Below, in pieces: positions 35,415 to 44,051 of a DNA stretch of 64,000 nt. The notes under the pieces are model-generated. The model was not told the origin of the DNA and ran no database searches. It saw only the letters and a program-made list of their open reading frames with translations. The DNA comes from Syntrophomonas wolfei subsp. methylbutyratica (GTDB taxonomy: Bacteria > Bacillota > Syntrophomonadia > Syntrophomonadales > Syntrophomonadaceae). Each line of letters begins with the position of its first letter. Position 1 is the first letter of the stretch. The stretch covers positions 124,001 to 188,000 of the forward strand of contig NZ_BBQT01000004.1 in assembly GCF_001570625.1 (NCBI RefSeq), read 5' to 3'. A program made the position numbers and the translations under genes.

Positions 35415-36170
35415 ATGAATGTTGTAGTAGCTATGAAACAAATACCTGATTTGCAGCAAATAAGGATTCGTAACCGGCAGCCCGTATTGGAAGATATCCC
35501 CTGGACCATGGGGGCTATAGACAAGAACGCCCTGGAGGCTGCGGTGCAGATTAAAGAAGCCCAGGGGGGGAAGGTGGTCTTGCTTTCCGCCGGTAACGAG
35601 GAACTGGAAGATACGGCCAAGGAAGCTTTGGCCGCCGGAGCAGATGAAGCTCTGCTCATCATCGATGATAAGCTGGATGAGATGGGCAGTGCGGAAATAG
35701 CCAAAATACTGGCTGCAGCCATCCAGCGCATAGAGAAGATAGACTTGATTATCTTTGGCGAGGGCAGCGGAGACAACTATTCCGGCCAGGTAGGCTCGCG
35801 AGTGGCGGAAATCCTGGGCCTGCCTCAGGTGGGTTATGCTTCCGCTATTGAGGTTCAAGGAGAAAGCTTGCGGGTAAGCCGTTCCCTGGAAGACGGTAAG
35901 GAGTTGGTGGAAATAGGACTGCCAGCGGTGATAACGGTCATTTCCGGGATTAATGAGCCGCGCATAGCTTCCGTAACCCAGATACTAAAAGCCGGGAAAA
36001 AACCTAAGGAAATTCTGGACCTAAGTGATTTAGCTTTGGACCTGGGTGAGATCTGCCCGGTAAAGACCGAAAGCAACCTGGCTCCCGAGAGTGACCGCAA
36101 ACGGGTAGCCGTCAAGAGTGTTGACGAACTGGTAGCGGCCCTTAAGGGCGAAAACCTGATCGGGAGGTAG
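35415..36170 (+). CDS. etfB: Electron transfer flavoprotein beta subunit (FixA)
   Basis: 251 residues: NVVVAMKQIPDLQQIRI at the start, DKNALEAAVQIKE, GEGSGDNYSGQVGSRVAEIL (the nucleotide-binding loop), and SINEP-like VISGINEPRIASV. FixA/EtfB binds AMP or a second FAD and forms a dimer with the alpha subunit. Start ATG 35415 with TAGGGGGATAGAAGG before it. It follows fixX by 24 bases in the same operon. Confidence 0.94.
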   Translation: MNVVVAMKQIPDLQQIRIRNRQPVLEDIPWTMGAIDKNALEAAVQIKEAQGGKVVLLSAGNEELEDTAKEALAAGADEALLIIDDKLDEMGSAEIAKILAAAIQRIEKIDLIIFGEGSGDNYSGQVGSRVAEILGLPQVGYASAIEVQGESLRVSRSLEDGKELVEIGLPAVITVISGINEPRIASVTQILKAGKKPKEILDLSDLALDLGEICPVKTESNLAPESDRKRVAVKSVDELVAALKGENLIGR

Positions 36171-36175
36171 CAGAG

Positions 36176-37111
36176 ATGGCAGGAATATTAATTTATAGTG
36201 ATAAAGACAAGCTGGCTCGAGAATTATTGACTGTGGCCGGTTTAATTGCTGATGCTCGGGGTTGGGAAGTAAAGGCGGCTTGTATAAACAATGCCAGACA
36301 ATGCCAGCTCTTATCGGCTGCCGGAGCCAGGGTATATCAAATAGAAAACCCGGCAGTGCTTCCGGCTGATGCCGCCAATGTGGCGGTGGCCTTAAAAGAG
36401 GCTTGCGGGAAGCTGGACTGTTCCATAGTATTGCTATCCTCTGACCGCCGGGGCCGCGAACTGGCCGGGCGTCTGGCCCAGGTTCTGGGAGCGGGTTGCC
36501 TGACGGATATTTCCGCAGTCAAGGTGGAAGGGGAGCAGATTCATTGCCAGCGTAATGCGCTGGGCGGGGCTACCGTAGCCACCCAGTATATAGATGGGGA
36601 AAAGCAGGTGCTGGCTATAGTGCCGCGGGCTTTTGCCCCGGCTCCGGATCGGGATGGCGGCAGTATTGATGAACTGCAAGTGGAAGTCCCACCTTCCCGG
36701 ATTAAATTACTGGAATTCCAGGCCAAGGACAGCAGCAGTGCAAATATAGAAGAAGCTCCGGTGCTGGTGGTGGCAGGACAGGGCTTGAACAGCCAGGAAG
36801 ACCTGGCTGCGGTGGAAAGCCTGGCGCAGAAGCTCGGAGGAGAACTGGCCTGTTCCAAACCGCTGGCTACAGATAAGAAATGGCTGCCTGAAGACAGGGT
36901 CATTGGGCTCTCTGGCAAGAAGTGCCAGCCGGATCTGGCTGTTTTGCTGGGTATTTCCGGACAGGTGCAGTTTACGGTGGGCATCCGTGATGCCCGGGTG
37001 ATTGTGGCGGTCAATTCCGATGAAAATGCTTATATACACCAAATGGCTGACTATTCTATGGTGGCCGATTTGCACCAGATAGTCAAAGAGCTAAATGATG
37101 CCCTTGCTTAA
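36176..37111 (+). CDS. etfA: Electron transfer flavoprotein alpha subunit (FixB)
   Basis: 311 residues. The C-terminal FAD domain is recognisable: ACSKPLATDKKWLPEDRVIG, LLGISGQVQFTVGIRDARVI and ADYSMVADLHQIV. It carries electrons from the dehydrogenase to FixC. It starts 5 bases after etfB, with GGGAGGTAGCAG upstream. A few normally conserved positions differ (AVNSDENAYIHQMADY in place of the usual INKDPNAPIF), but the fold motifs are intact. Family C element C4 begins 12 bases after the stop and probably marks the operon end. Confidence 0.94.
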   Translation: MAGILIYSDKDKLARELLTVAGLIADARGWEVKAACINNARQCQLLSAAGARVYQIENPAVLPADAANVAVALKEACGKLDCSIVLLSSDRRGRELAGRLAQVLGAGCLTDISAVKVEGEQIHCQRNALGGATVATQYIDGEKQVLAIVPRAFAPAPDRDGGSIDELQVEVPPSRIKLLEFQAKDSSSANIEEAPVLVVAGQGLNSQEDLAAVESLAQKLGGELACSKPLATDKKWLPEDRVIGLSGKKCQPDLAVLLGISGQVQFTVGIRDARVIVAVNSDENAYIHQMADYSMVADLHQIVKELNDALA

Positions 37112-37122
37112 AAATATTTTGG

Positions 37123-37480
37123 TACTGCAAAAGACATAATATTATTCTGCTTGCATAAATATTCCGCTCCAGCGTCCTTAATAGCGACCGCAGGGAGCAT
37201 CAGTTGTGCCCGACAGGGCGCTACGCATGGGCAACACCAACGGCTTGTCCCGCGGCTCAAGGGGTACCGCGCCAATCTCCCGTCCATGGGAGTTAGCGCG
37301 CTTGCGACATCCTGGCGCTCGCCCCCTTTCGCCTGCTCGTCTTAGCCGGTGCAACCTTAATAGTAACATCCGAAGGATGGAACATCAGGAGTACCCACAG
37401 GGTGAAGCATCCATGCTTCGCCAACGCTCGCTTTGCATATTTATGCAACCCCATGCAACAAAAAAGGGGTTTTGCAGTAT
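37123..37480 (-). repeat. Family C element, copy C4 (with two D modules)
   Basis: Inverted copy from TACTGCAAAAGACATAAT to GGGGTTTTGCAGTATA. D modules, also inverted, lie at about 37171-37222 and 37350-37405, at the same two sites used in C1. It lies directly after etfA. Confidence 0.9.
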
Positions 37481-37505
37481 AGCCTGTTTTATAATGCGTT
37501 TTGAG

Positions 37506-37534
37506 AGCCCCCTGTTAAGGGGGCTTATTTTTTT
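37506..37534 (+). terminator. Intrinsic terminator
   Basis: AGCCCCCT (37506-37513) and AGGGGGCT (37518-37525) form a tight hairpin followed by TATTTTTTTC. It could end read-through from the Fix operon through C4. Confidence 0.85.
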
Positions 37535-37592
37535 CTATCTCGTTTTCCTTGCTCTTGCTTCCTCCCTGGTATATATTTTTATACGAGGCGAA

Positions 37593-38075
37593 ATGCGTCC
37601 CAATCAGGCTGGTGTTGGCAGCAAGAGGAAGGTTGTGAAGGGAATGGAAATAACTCTAGGCTTCTTGGCCTTAAGTATCTTTTTACTTTATTCCGTTTAC
37701 TTCATTAAAATCATCAAAGGTAATCCGGAGAGCTTTGAACTGGATCTGCTTAACTCTTTGGCTAATTGGATGATAGAGAAGGGAGCCAAGAGCCAGGTCC
37801 GCATATGGATGATGCTTCTTTTATCCCTTCTATTGGAAGCAAGCTACTTTTTACTGGTAATCTTGATAGTAGCCAATCCCGTTATGCTTGGTTTTACGGT
37901 GCTTTTTGCCACCTTTGAACTGCTTCATTTACTCGTTCTTGGATTAGCCTTCAAGCGTTTTTTCCAGGGACAAAAAGTGCTAAAAGAAGTCTTCAACTGG
38001 AAAATGGAAAGAAGCAGTGCCCTCTTATTTTTTACCTATTCCCTGCTGGTACTCATTAACCTTTGGTGGATATAA
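37593..38075 (+). CDS. Small integral membrane protein, unrecognised
   Basis: About 160 residues with four hydrophobic stretches: ITLGFLALSIFLLYSVYFI, WMMLLLSLLLEASYFLLVIL, NPVMLGFTVLFATFELLHLL and a C-terminal LLFFTYSLLVLINLWWI. The start is uncertain: ATG 37593 (weak GAGGCGAA), GTG 37635 or ATG 37644; longer readings cross the terminator at 37506 and the C4 repeat and are rejected. It is convergent with the DUF4912-like gene. No function is assigned. Confidence 0.65.
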   Translation: MRPNQAGVGSKRKVVKGMEITLGFLALSIFLLYSVYFIKIIKGNPESFELDLLNSLANWMIEKGAKSQVRIWMMLLLSLLLEASYFLLVILIVANPVMLGFTVLFATFELLHLLVLGLAFKRFFQGQKVLKEVFNWKMERSSALLFFTYSLLVLINLWWI

Positions 38076-38564
38076 TTAATCCACTTCAGCCCCATCATTG
38101 GAAAAAACGGGATTGGAGAGCATAAGGGGAATAAAATTATCGTTCTTTTGTATGCCAATAATCCCATAATAACTAAGCTGGGAACTGGATTTGAAGTAGC
38201 AGGTCCCGTCCAGTTCCTCTACGGGTAATTCAAGGGTATTTGAGCTGGAACCGGATTCGTGTAATCGTATAGCCAATGAATTTACCCCAATATTAGGACC
38301 ATATTTTTCTTCAAGCTGTTTCCAACGCTTAGGATTAATTCTCCAGTAAGCCAGGATATAACCGGGATGAGAGCTTAAATGGAGTACATTACTGGTTTCC
38401 TCTTCTGGTTCCAGGTATTTGAACAATTCCTGAGCGGTCTCCAGGTGAAAATCGATTTCTTCCCGTTCTTCATTTTTTTGGCGTGTATCCAGGCTGGAAA
38501 TTACCCAGTAGAGCATAAGTGCCACCACCAGGGTTAAAAGAAAAATATAAAGTATTGGACTCAA
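38076..38564 (-). CDS. DUF4912-like membrane-anchored protein
   Basis: 162 residues: one N-terminal membrane helix (LYIFLLTLVVALMLYWVISS), an acidic linker, then a domain with LSSHPGYILAYWRINPKRWK and SLAIRLHES, which resembles DUF4912 (pattern P..iyayWei...). The start is TTG 38564 with AAGGAGG about 10 bases upstream. Function unknown. It reads away from the CPBP protease gene. Confidence 0.65.
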   Translation of the reverse strand: MSPILYIFLLTLVVALMLYWVISSLDTRQKNEEREEIDFHLETAQELFKYLEPEEETSNVLHLSSHPGYILAYWRINPKRWKQLEEKYGPNIGVNSLAIRLHESGSSSNTLELPVEELDGTCYFKSSSQLSYYGIIGIQKNDNFIPLMLSNPVFSNDGAEVD

Positions 38565-38637
38565 AACTTGTCAACCTCCTTCGCTTTAATAGTTTTTCCT
38601 TAAAGCAGCGAAAAAATAAGATGTATAATTAAAGAGA

Positions 38638-39378
38638 ATGGAAAGGGGGATTTTCTTGGAAGGGATTAATGGACAGCAGCTTAAGTGGAACTGGTTGGAG
38701 CCAATACTGGTGTATTTGGGAATATTGTTCTCCGGCTTGCTGTTTAGTTTTTGTAGTGAAGAAATAGCCTTTTTAATGCTGGCCATAGGGATGCCGCAGA
38801 CAGAAATGGCTTTTTTTGCGGTAGCTTATATTTTTCAATTTCTGGTTACAGTTTTATTGGTTCTTTTTCTAAGTGTTTTTGTTAATAATGCCGGCTTGAA
38901 TGACCTGGGTCTTAAAAATACCAGCTGGAGCAACTACTGGCGTTATGGAATTATGGGTGGCTTACTATTAATGTTGCTGGTACTGTTGCTGGGACTACCC
39001 ATCAATTACCTGCAGCCCGATATAAGGCCCCAGGTTTTTGAAGAGATGCTCCGTTCGGTTCAAGGCGGTTCTGAGTTCATAATTTTGCTGCTAATGGGGG
39101 CAGTGCTGGCACCGGTTTCCGAAGAACTCTTTTACCGGGGAATGATATACCCGGTGGTAAGGGGCTACCTTGGCCCTCTATGGGGAGCAATTGCAGCGGG
39201 TTTGATTTTTGGCCTGGCCCATTGGGATTTTTGGCGTACTATACCACTGGCGGTAGGTGGTGCCGTACTCTGCTATTTTTATGAAAAAACCGGGAGCATC
39301 CTGGTTACTATGCTGGCCCATGGGGTATGGAACGGAGTAATGGCGGTTATTATTTATTTTAGCCTGATTAATGTGTAA
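38638..39378 (+). CDS. CPBP-family intramembrane metalloprotease (CAAX/Abi type)
   Basis: About 246 residues, multi-spanning. Catalytic motifs: PVSEELFYRGMIYPVV (EExxxR), GLIFGLAHWDFWRTIP and LAHGVWNGVMAV, giving the glutamates and histidines of the family. Bacterial members process peptides or protect against bacteriocins; the substrate here is unknown. Two starts are possible: ATG 38638, or TTG 38656 with AAAGGGGGA upstream. Confidence 0.88.
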   Translation: MERGIFLEGINGQQLKWNWLEPILVYLGILFSGLLFSFCSEEIAFLMLAIGMPQTEMAFFAVAYIFQFLVTVLLVLFLSVFVNNAGLNDLGLKNTSWSNYWRYGIMGGLLLMLLVLLLGLPINYLQPDIRPQVFEEMLRSVQGGSEFIILLLMGAVLAPVSEELFYRGMIYPVVRGYLGPLWGAIAAGLIFGLAHWDFWRTIPLAVGGAVLCYFYEKTGSILVTMLAHGVWNGVMAVIIYFSLINV

Positions 39379-39480
39379 CCCCGCTCGCTTGTCAAGCAGA
39401 GGTAGTATGTGTAAAATATTTTTTGGAGCGGTAGATAGTGATGTTTTGCTAAAATTCATATTTGATGGAGGATGATGTAA

Positions 39481-39786
39481 ATGCCGGTTTATGACTATCG
39501 CTGTGAAAACTGCGGCTGTTTTGAAAAGATGCAGAAAATTACGGAAGAAGCACTGAGCGAGTGCCCCAGTTGTGGAGGCAAGGTGCAAAGGTTGATAAGT
39601 AAAAATGTAGCCATTGTCTTCAAAGGTTCAGGTTTTTATGCCACTGATAACCAGCAGCAACTTAAAAATAAAGCTCGGGCCATGAATAAAGAAAGGCAAA
39701 AGGATAACGAGGCTTTGCTGGATGGGGATGTAAAATCCTTCGTCAAGCAATCTGATAGCAGCGATAAAAAAATTGCGGAAGCTTGA
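39481..39786 (+). CDS. FmdB-type zinc-ribbon protein
   Basis: 101 residues. N-terminal zinc ribbon MPVYDYRCENCGCFEKMQKI...CPSCGGKVQRLIS with two CxxC pairs, then FKGSGFYATDN and a charged, disordered tail. Typical of the FmdB regulatory-protein family (named from methylotroph genes), whose molecular role is not settled. ATG 39481 has GGAGGATGATGTAA upstream. Confidence 0.9.
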   Translation: MPVYDYRCENCGCFEKMQKITEEALSECPSCGGKVQRLISKNVAIVFKGSGFYATDNQQQLKNKARAMNKERQKDNEALLDGDVKSFVKQSDSSDKKIAEA

Positions 39787-39811
39787 TTCCCTTAAAGGGG
39801 AATCTTTTTTT
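39785..39811 (+). terminator. Intrinsic terminator after FmdB-like gene
   Basis: GATTCCC (39785-39791) pairs with GGGAATC (39798-39804), followed by seven Ts. The stem overlaps the gene's stop codon. Confidence 0.85.
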
Positions 39812-39963
39812 ATGTAGAAATAGTAAAATAGGGCAATTAAGAGTAAAAACGGATATGACCGCTATATGCTTGGCCCCGGGACTGGGTGGAAAGTTCCTGA
39901 GGCCGATTATCCGGTAGGAATTTGCGGGAATTGCCACAAATATTGGAATAGCAGGTGGGCCGC

Positions 39964-40251
39964 GTGGATATAGGCGATATGAAGGTTATTAATATCGTGG
40001 AGGAACTGGTGTGGGAATGCTTTAAGGAAATAATGGAGCACCGCCCGGGAATATGCCGTTGTGACCGCTGTGTGGCTGATGTCTGTGCGCTAGCTTTGAA
40101 CAAGATGAAACCTCGTTATGTGGCCAGTAACAAAGGCGAAACCATCTCCAAAGCCGCTTTTTTAGAAAAAGAATTAAAGATAAAGCTGCTGGTTGCCGTG
40201 GCTGATGCGGTGGAGAGAGTAAATGCCAATCCCCGGCATGAAATGGAGTAG
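39964..40251 (+). CDS. ComFB-like protein
   Basis: About 95 residues: NIVEELVWECFKEIMEH, CRCDRCVADVCALALNKMKP and FLEKELKIKLLVAVADAVER, matching the late-competence ComFB family (four clustered Cys, probably zinc-binding). In some bacteria ComFB-type proteins bind cyclic nucleotides, but that cannot be inferred here. The start is uncertain: GTG 39964 (AGGTGG upstream), GTG 39955 or ATG 39979. It lies 3 bases before rnhA. Confidence 0.8.
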   Translation: MDIGDMKVINIVEELVWECFKEIMEHRPGICRCDRCVADVCALALNKMKPRYVASNKGETISKAAFLEKELKIKLLVAVADAVERVNANPRHEME

Positions 40252-40254
40252 AAA

Positions 40255-40695
40255 ATGAAAGAGATAATAATTTACACTGATGGGGCTTGTTCGGGAAACC
40301 CGGGACCGGGAGGCTGGGGAGCCGTACTTATATATGGAGAGCATCAAAAAGAAATTGCCGGGGCTGAAGCTGATACCACCAACCAGCGTATGGAATTGAT
40401 GGCGGTAATAGAAGCTTTGAAGGCTATAAAGGGCAGCGGTTGGGAGATCAGGGTTCATTCCGACAGCGCCTATTTTATAAATGCAATTCAAAAGGGTTGG
40501 CTGGAGAATTGGCAAAGGAATGGCTGGAAGAACAGCAAAAAAGAGGACGTGGCCAACCAGGATCTATGGAAAGCACTTATTCCCTTGCTGCGAAAGAATC
40601 GGGTACGAGTAGAAAAGGTTAAAGGTCATTCCGGCGACAGGTGGAATGAACGCTGTGACCAGTTGGCCCGTAATGCCATAAAAGGCTTGGGCTAA
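40255..40695 (+). CDS. rnhA: Ribonuclease HI
   Basis: 146 residues. All four metal-binding acids are visible: Asp in IYTDGACSGNPGPGGWGA, Glu in TNQRMELMAVIEAL, Asp in RVHSDSAYFINAI and Asp in WNERCDQLARNAIK. It degrades the RNA strand of RNA-DNA hybrids. ATG 40255 is close behind the ComFB-like gene, so the two are probably cotranscribed. Family C element C5 starts 34 bases after the stop. Confidence 0.96.
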   Translation: MKEIIIYTDGACSGNPGPGGWGAVLIYGEHQKEIAGAEADTTNQRMELMAVIEALKAIKGSGWEIRVHSDSAYFINAIQKGWLENWQRNGWKNSKKEDVANQDLWKALIPLLRKNRVRVEKVKGHSGDRWNERCDQLARNAIKGLG

Positions 40696-40728
40696 GTAGT
40701 AATGCGGTAAATTTATAGTCTGCGAATG

Positions 40729-40960
40729 ACTCTGCAAAAACCCCTTTTTGTTGCATAGGGTTGCATAAATATGCAAAGCGAGCGTTGGCGAAGCATGGAT
40801 GCTTCACCCTGCACCCTGCGGGCACTTCTGATGCTCTCTGTGGTCGCTATTTAGGTTGCACCCTGTCGGGTACGCCTGATGCTCCCTTCGGTCGCTATTT
40901 AGGTTGCTGAGCGGAATATTTATGCAAGGAAATGCATATTTATACTTTTTGCAGTAGAAG
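40729..40960 (+). repeat. Family C element, copy C5 (shortened, tandem D modules)
   Basis: From ACTCTGCAAAAACCCC to CTTTTTGCAGTAGAAG. It retains both ends, but most of the GC-rich core is missing; in its place are two D modules in tandem (40804-40857 and 40858-40907). It is the shortest copy and shows that D can replace or expand within C. Confidence 0.88.
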
Positions 40961-40992
40961 TAAAACTTGTCATGTTTTGTGGAGGGTAACTC

Positions 40993-41646
40993 GTGAAGAA
41001 GCTGGAACTATATAGCGGAACGGAACAGGGAAGACCGGCGGTAGGCATTAGAATAGGAGGAGAAGCCAGTATTCAGGATTTGCTGGATCTCTGGCAACCT
41101 CTCTGTGATGACAGCGAGCTGTTCAAATCCTATGCCGCCGATAACCACGCTGCTTGCCGGGGGTGCTTGCATAATTGCTGCCAGACGGCTTATGTAATTC
41201 CCGATTTTATTTCCTTTAAAAAGATGGCCGCTCATTTGCACTTGACTTATAAGGAATTCCTCTCCGCTGACTTTTTTGATGCGGAGAAATTGGAAGCGGG
41301 AATTATTCGGATGAAGCCCAATCCCTGCATATTTTTACGGGATAATATCTGCAGTATTTACCCCTGGCGCTCTCTCATCTGCCGTTTTTATATCTGTTGC
41401 CAGTTGATGGGGGATAGCGAGCAGCTGATCTATTCCATCTGCTGGAGCGGGTCGGCGGCCACCCAGCTCTTTGCCGAACAAGAAGGACTCATCAACAGCA
41501 ACGGAAGCGGAGCTTTGAGCAGTTTTGATTTGATGTTTAAAAGGCTAATGGACGAGTACCGCTTTGATCCCCGGGTTCAGCTTTTCTTACAGGCCGATGA
41601 TTACCGCGATATTCCTCTCTCGGCTTTTACTGCTGCCGATATTTAA
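40993..41646 (+). CDS. YkgJ-family cysteine-cluster protein
   Basis: 217 residues with ACRGCLHNCCQTAYVIPDFI, CIFLRDNICSIYPWRSLICR and FYICCQ. The CxxCxxxCC and CxIYPxRPxxCR-like cysteines are those of the YkgJ (zinc/iron-chelating) family, which probably binds a metal or Fe-S cluster. Function unknown. GTG 40993 follows GGAGGGTAACTC. Confidence 0.85.
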   Translation: MKKLELYSGTEQGRPAVGIRIGGEASIQDLLDLWQPLCDDSELFKSYAADNHAACRGCLHNCCQTAYVIPDFISFKKMAAHLHLTYKEFLSADFFDAEKLEAGIIRMKPNPCIFLRDNICSIYPWRSLICRFYICCQLMGDSEQLIYSICWSGSAATQLFAEQEGLINSNGSGALSSFDLMFKRLMDEYRFDPRVQLFLQADDYRDIPLSAFTAADI

Positions 41647-41818
41647 AAATCCTTCAACAATATTGCAAGATTCTGGCTTTTCAGCTTTTTTTCCTGCTCG
41701 TGCAGGATTTTGAGCCGGGGAAAGGAATATATAAAGTTGGTGCATTTTTTGATTTTGGAGGTGAGAAAACTCGAATTTTAGTAATAATTATGAAATGATG
41801 ATAAAGGGAGGTAAAAAA

Positions 41819-43018
41819 TTGATAAGGGGAAGAAAATCGAGATGGGCCATGCTGCTCTGCCTGCTACTGGCCGTGGCGTTGCTCGCCGGCTGCAGCAGCA
41901 ACAAGGAAGCAGCCGAGGGCAATAAGGATGCGGACAAGAGCCAGGAAGAAGCAATCAAACTGGGTTTCCTGGGAGCAACTACCGGTGATGTGGCCAACTA
42001 TGGCATTCCCGGTAAAAAGGGAATGGAAATGGCTATTGATGATTTGAACGCCCAGGGTGGTATATTAGGTAAGAAGGTAGAAGGGGTCTATGAAGATAAT
42101 AAAGGTGAAAATTCAGAAATAGCTCTGATTGCCACCAAATACATTACCAGGGATAAAGTTGTGGCCATGGTGGGTGATCCCTGTACCGGTCTAACCAAAG
42201 TAGCTGCTGATATAGCTCAAAAGAACAAAGTAGTTATATTTTCCGCCGGGGCTACGGGCACCGGTGTGGTAGAAATTGGGGATTATGTATTCCGCAACAC
42301 CCTTTTGGACCAATTCGCCGTTCCTTCCGTGGTTGATTGGATGATGAACAGCAAGGGATGGAAGAACTTTGCCATAATAACTTCGCTTAATATTGGCTAT
42401 AGCACCGCCCTGACCCCGGTTTTCCAGGAAGCCATCAAGGCCAAAGGCGGGAAGATTGTAATTGAAGATACCATAAATAATGGGGAAACGGATTTCACCG
42501 CCCAGATTACCAAACTGAAGAATGCCGGGGCGGATGTTCTGGTATTTACCGGCTACTACCGTGAAGCAGCCCTGTTGCAAAATGAAGCCAAAAAACAGGG
42601 ATTGGATATCACCCTCTTAGGTGGGGATGGCCTTTATGGACACGACTTGATTAAACTGGGCAAAGATGCGGTGGAAGAAAAGGTAATATACTATTGCGGC
42701 TTCAGCAGTGATCAGCCCAGTCCCGAGACAGACGCTTTTATCAAAAAGTATGTAGAAAGATTTAAGGAACAACCGGATATGTTCTCCGCCCAGTATTATG
42801 ATGCAGTTATGATCCTGGCCAAAGCCATGACCGATGCCAAGAGCACCGACCCTGCAGTGTTTAAGGACGAACTGGCCAGGTTAAAGGATTATCCGGGAGT
42901 ATCTGGAAACACTACCTTCAGGGCCGATCGGGAACCAATAAAGAGCCCGATTTGTCTCATTACGGTTAAAGACGGAGAATTCTTCCTCCTGGAAAAGATT
43001 CCAGTAAAAGTTCAGTAA
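41819..43018 (+). CDS. livJ: Branched-chain amino acid ABC transporter, binding lipoprotein
   Basis: 399 residues. Signal peptide with lipobox WAMLLCLLLAVALLAGC, so a lipid-anchored binding protein, then a Leu/Ile/Val-binding (type I periplasmic) fold: IKLGFLGATTGDVANYGIPG, KKGMEMAIDDLNAQGGILGK and VVAMVGDPCTGLTKVAADIA. It captures amino acids or related small carboxylates for LivHM. TTG 41819 is preferred because GGGAGG lies 7 bases upstream; ATG 41795 would overlap that site. LivH follows after two hairpins. Confidence 0.92.
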   Translation: MIRGRKSRWAMLLCLLLAVALLAGCSSNKEAAEGNKDADKSQEEAIKLGFLGATTGDVANYGIPGKKGMEMAIDDLNAQGGILGKKVEGVYEDNKGENSEIALIATKYITRDKVVAMVGDPCTGLTKVAADIAQKNKVVIFSAGATGTGVVEIGDYVFRNTLLDQFAVPSVVDWMMNSKGWKNFAIITSLNIGYSTALTPVFQEAIKAKGGKIVIEDTINNGETDFTAQITKLKNAGADVLVFTGYYREAALLQNEAKKQGLDITLLGGDGLYGHDLIKLGKDAVEEKVIYYCGFSSDQPSPETDAFIKKYVERFKEQPDMFSAQYYDAVMILAKAMTDAKSTDPAVFKDELARLKDYPGVSGNTTFRADREPIKSPICLITVKDGEFFLLEKIPVKVQ

Positions 43019-43041
43019 GCCTGAATAAATAATGGAGTGCA

Positions 43042-43127
43042 GTGATAGCCCGCCCTCTGGGCAGGCTATCACCTAACTTTTAGGGGTATTGTAAAAAGGC
43101 CCTGAGGGACTTTTTTACAATAACCCT
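43042..43127 (+). terminator. Two hairpins between livJ and livH
   Basis: GTGATAGCC/GGCTATCAC (43042-43072), then a long imperfect stem 43082-43127 (AGGGGTATTGTAAAAAGGCC with GGGACTTTTTTACAATAACC). No U-run follows the second. The usual role of such structures is to let the binding protein be made in excess over the membrane subunits, by partial termination or by mRNA protection. Confidence 0.7.
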
Positions 43128-43173
43128 AAAAAATTTACAACAATAATCGCGCCAAGCGTCAGGGAGGAAATTT

Positions 43174-44049
43174 ATGTTCTGGGAACAATTGCTGAACGGT
43201 CTGACCCTGGGAAGCACCTATGCCTTGATTGCCCTGGGTTATACCATGGTTTACGGAATAGTCCAACTGATTAATTTTGCCCATGGTGAGATTTATATGT
43301 TTGGAGCTTTTGCCGGGCTTATTCTGGTTTCATTCTTCGGTTTCAACTTGATAGCAGCTATGCTGGCAGCCATGCTTTTCTGCATGCTCTTGGGGATTTT
43401 GGTTGAAAGAATCGCCTATCGCCCCCTCCGGGGCAAGTCCTCCCGCCTTTCGGCACTGATCAGTGCGATTGGAGTATCTATTTTTCTTTCCACCCTGATG
43501 GCCCTGATGGCTGGAACCAATACCCATCGCTACCCGGAAGTGATTGCCCATCAGTCTTACCATCTGGGCTCCCTGGATCTTTCCCTAATGCAGATACTCA
43601 TTCTGGCGGTTTCGGCTCTGTTAATGATCGGCCTGCAATTCATGGTGCAGAAGACCCGTATAGGCAAAGCTATGCGGGCCTGTTCGCAGGATCTGGACGC
43701 TTCCTATCTGATGGGGATTAATGTCAACCGGGTTATTTCTTTCACCTTTGCCGTAGGATCGGCTCTGGCAGCTGCCGGGGGGGTAATGGTAGGGGTGTAT
43801 TACAACGCGGTTTGGCCCTATATGGGAATGATGGCCGGCTTAAAAGCCTTTGCGGCAGCGGTGATGGGGGGAATCGGCTCCATACCGGGAGCGATGATCG
43901 GTGGTTTGAGCCTGGGGATAATGGAAATAATGGGGGTGGCCTACCTTTCCTCCTCCTATAAGGATGCTATTGCTTTCGGCATGTTAATTCTGGTTTTATT
44001 GATTCGTCCCCAGGGCTTGATGGGGCAGAAGATATCGAAGAAGGTGTAA
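43174..44049 (+). CDS. livH: Branched-chain amino acid ABC transporter permease LivH
   Basis: 291 residues, about eight membrane helices. LivH signatures: LLNGLTLGSTYALIALGYTM, INFAHGEIYMFGAFAG and GLKAFAAAVMGGIGSIPGAM (the EAA-like coupling loop). It forms the channel with LivM. ATG 43174 has GGGAGGAAATTT before it. LivM starts 2 bases after its stop. Confidence 0.95.
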   Translation: MFWEQLLNGLTLGSTYALIALGYTMVYGIVQLINFAHGEIYMFGAFAGLILVSFFGFNLIAAMLAAMLFCMLLGILVERIAYRPLRGKSSRLSALISAIGVSIFLSTLMALMAGTNTHRYPEVIAHQSYHLGSLDLSLMQILILAVSALLMIGLQFMVQKTRIGKAMRACSQDLDASYLMGINVNRVISFTFAVGSALAAAGGVMVGVYYNAVWPYMGMMAGLKAFAAAVMGGIGSIPGAMIGGLSLGIMEIMGVAYLSSSYKDAIAFGMLILVLLIRPQGLMGQKISKKV

Positions 44050-44051
44050 TA

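Noticed and set aside
37206-37592. Long N-terminal extension of the 37.6 kb membrane protein
   Set aside because: It is encoded by the C4 element and the terminator at 37506; the true start must be downstream.
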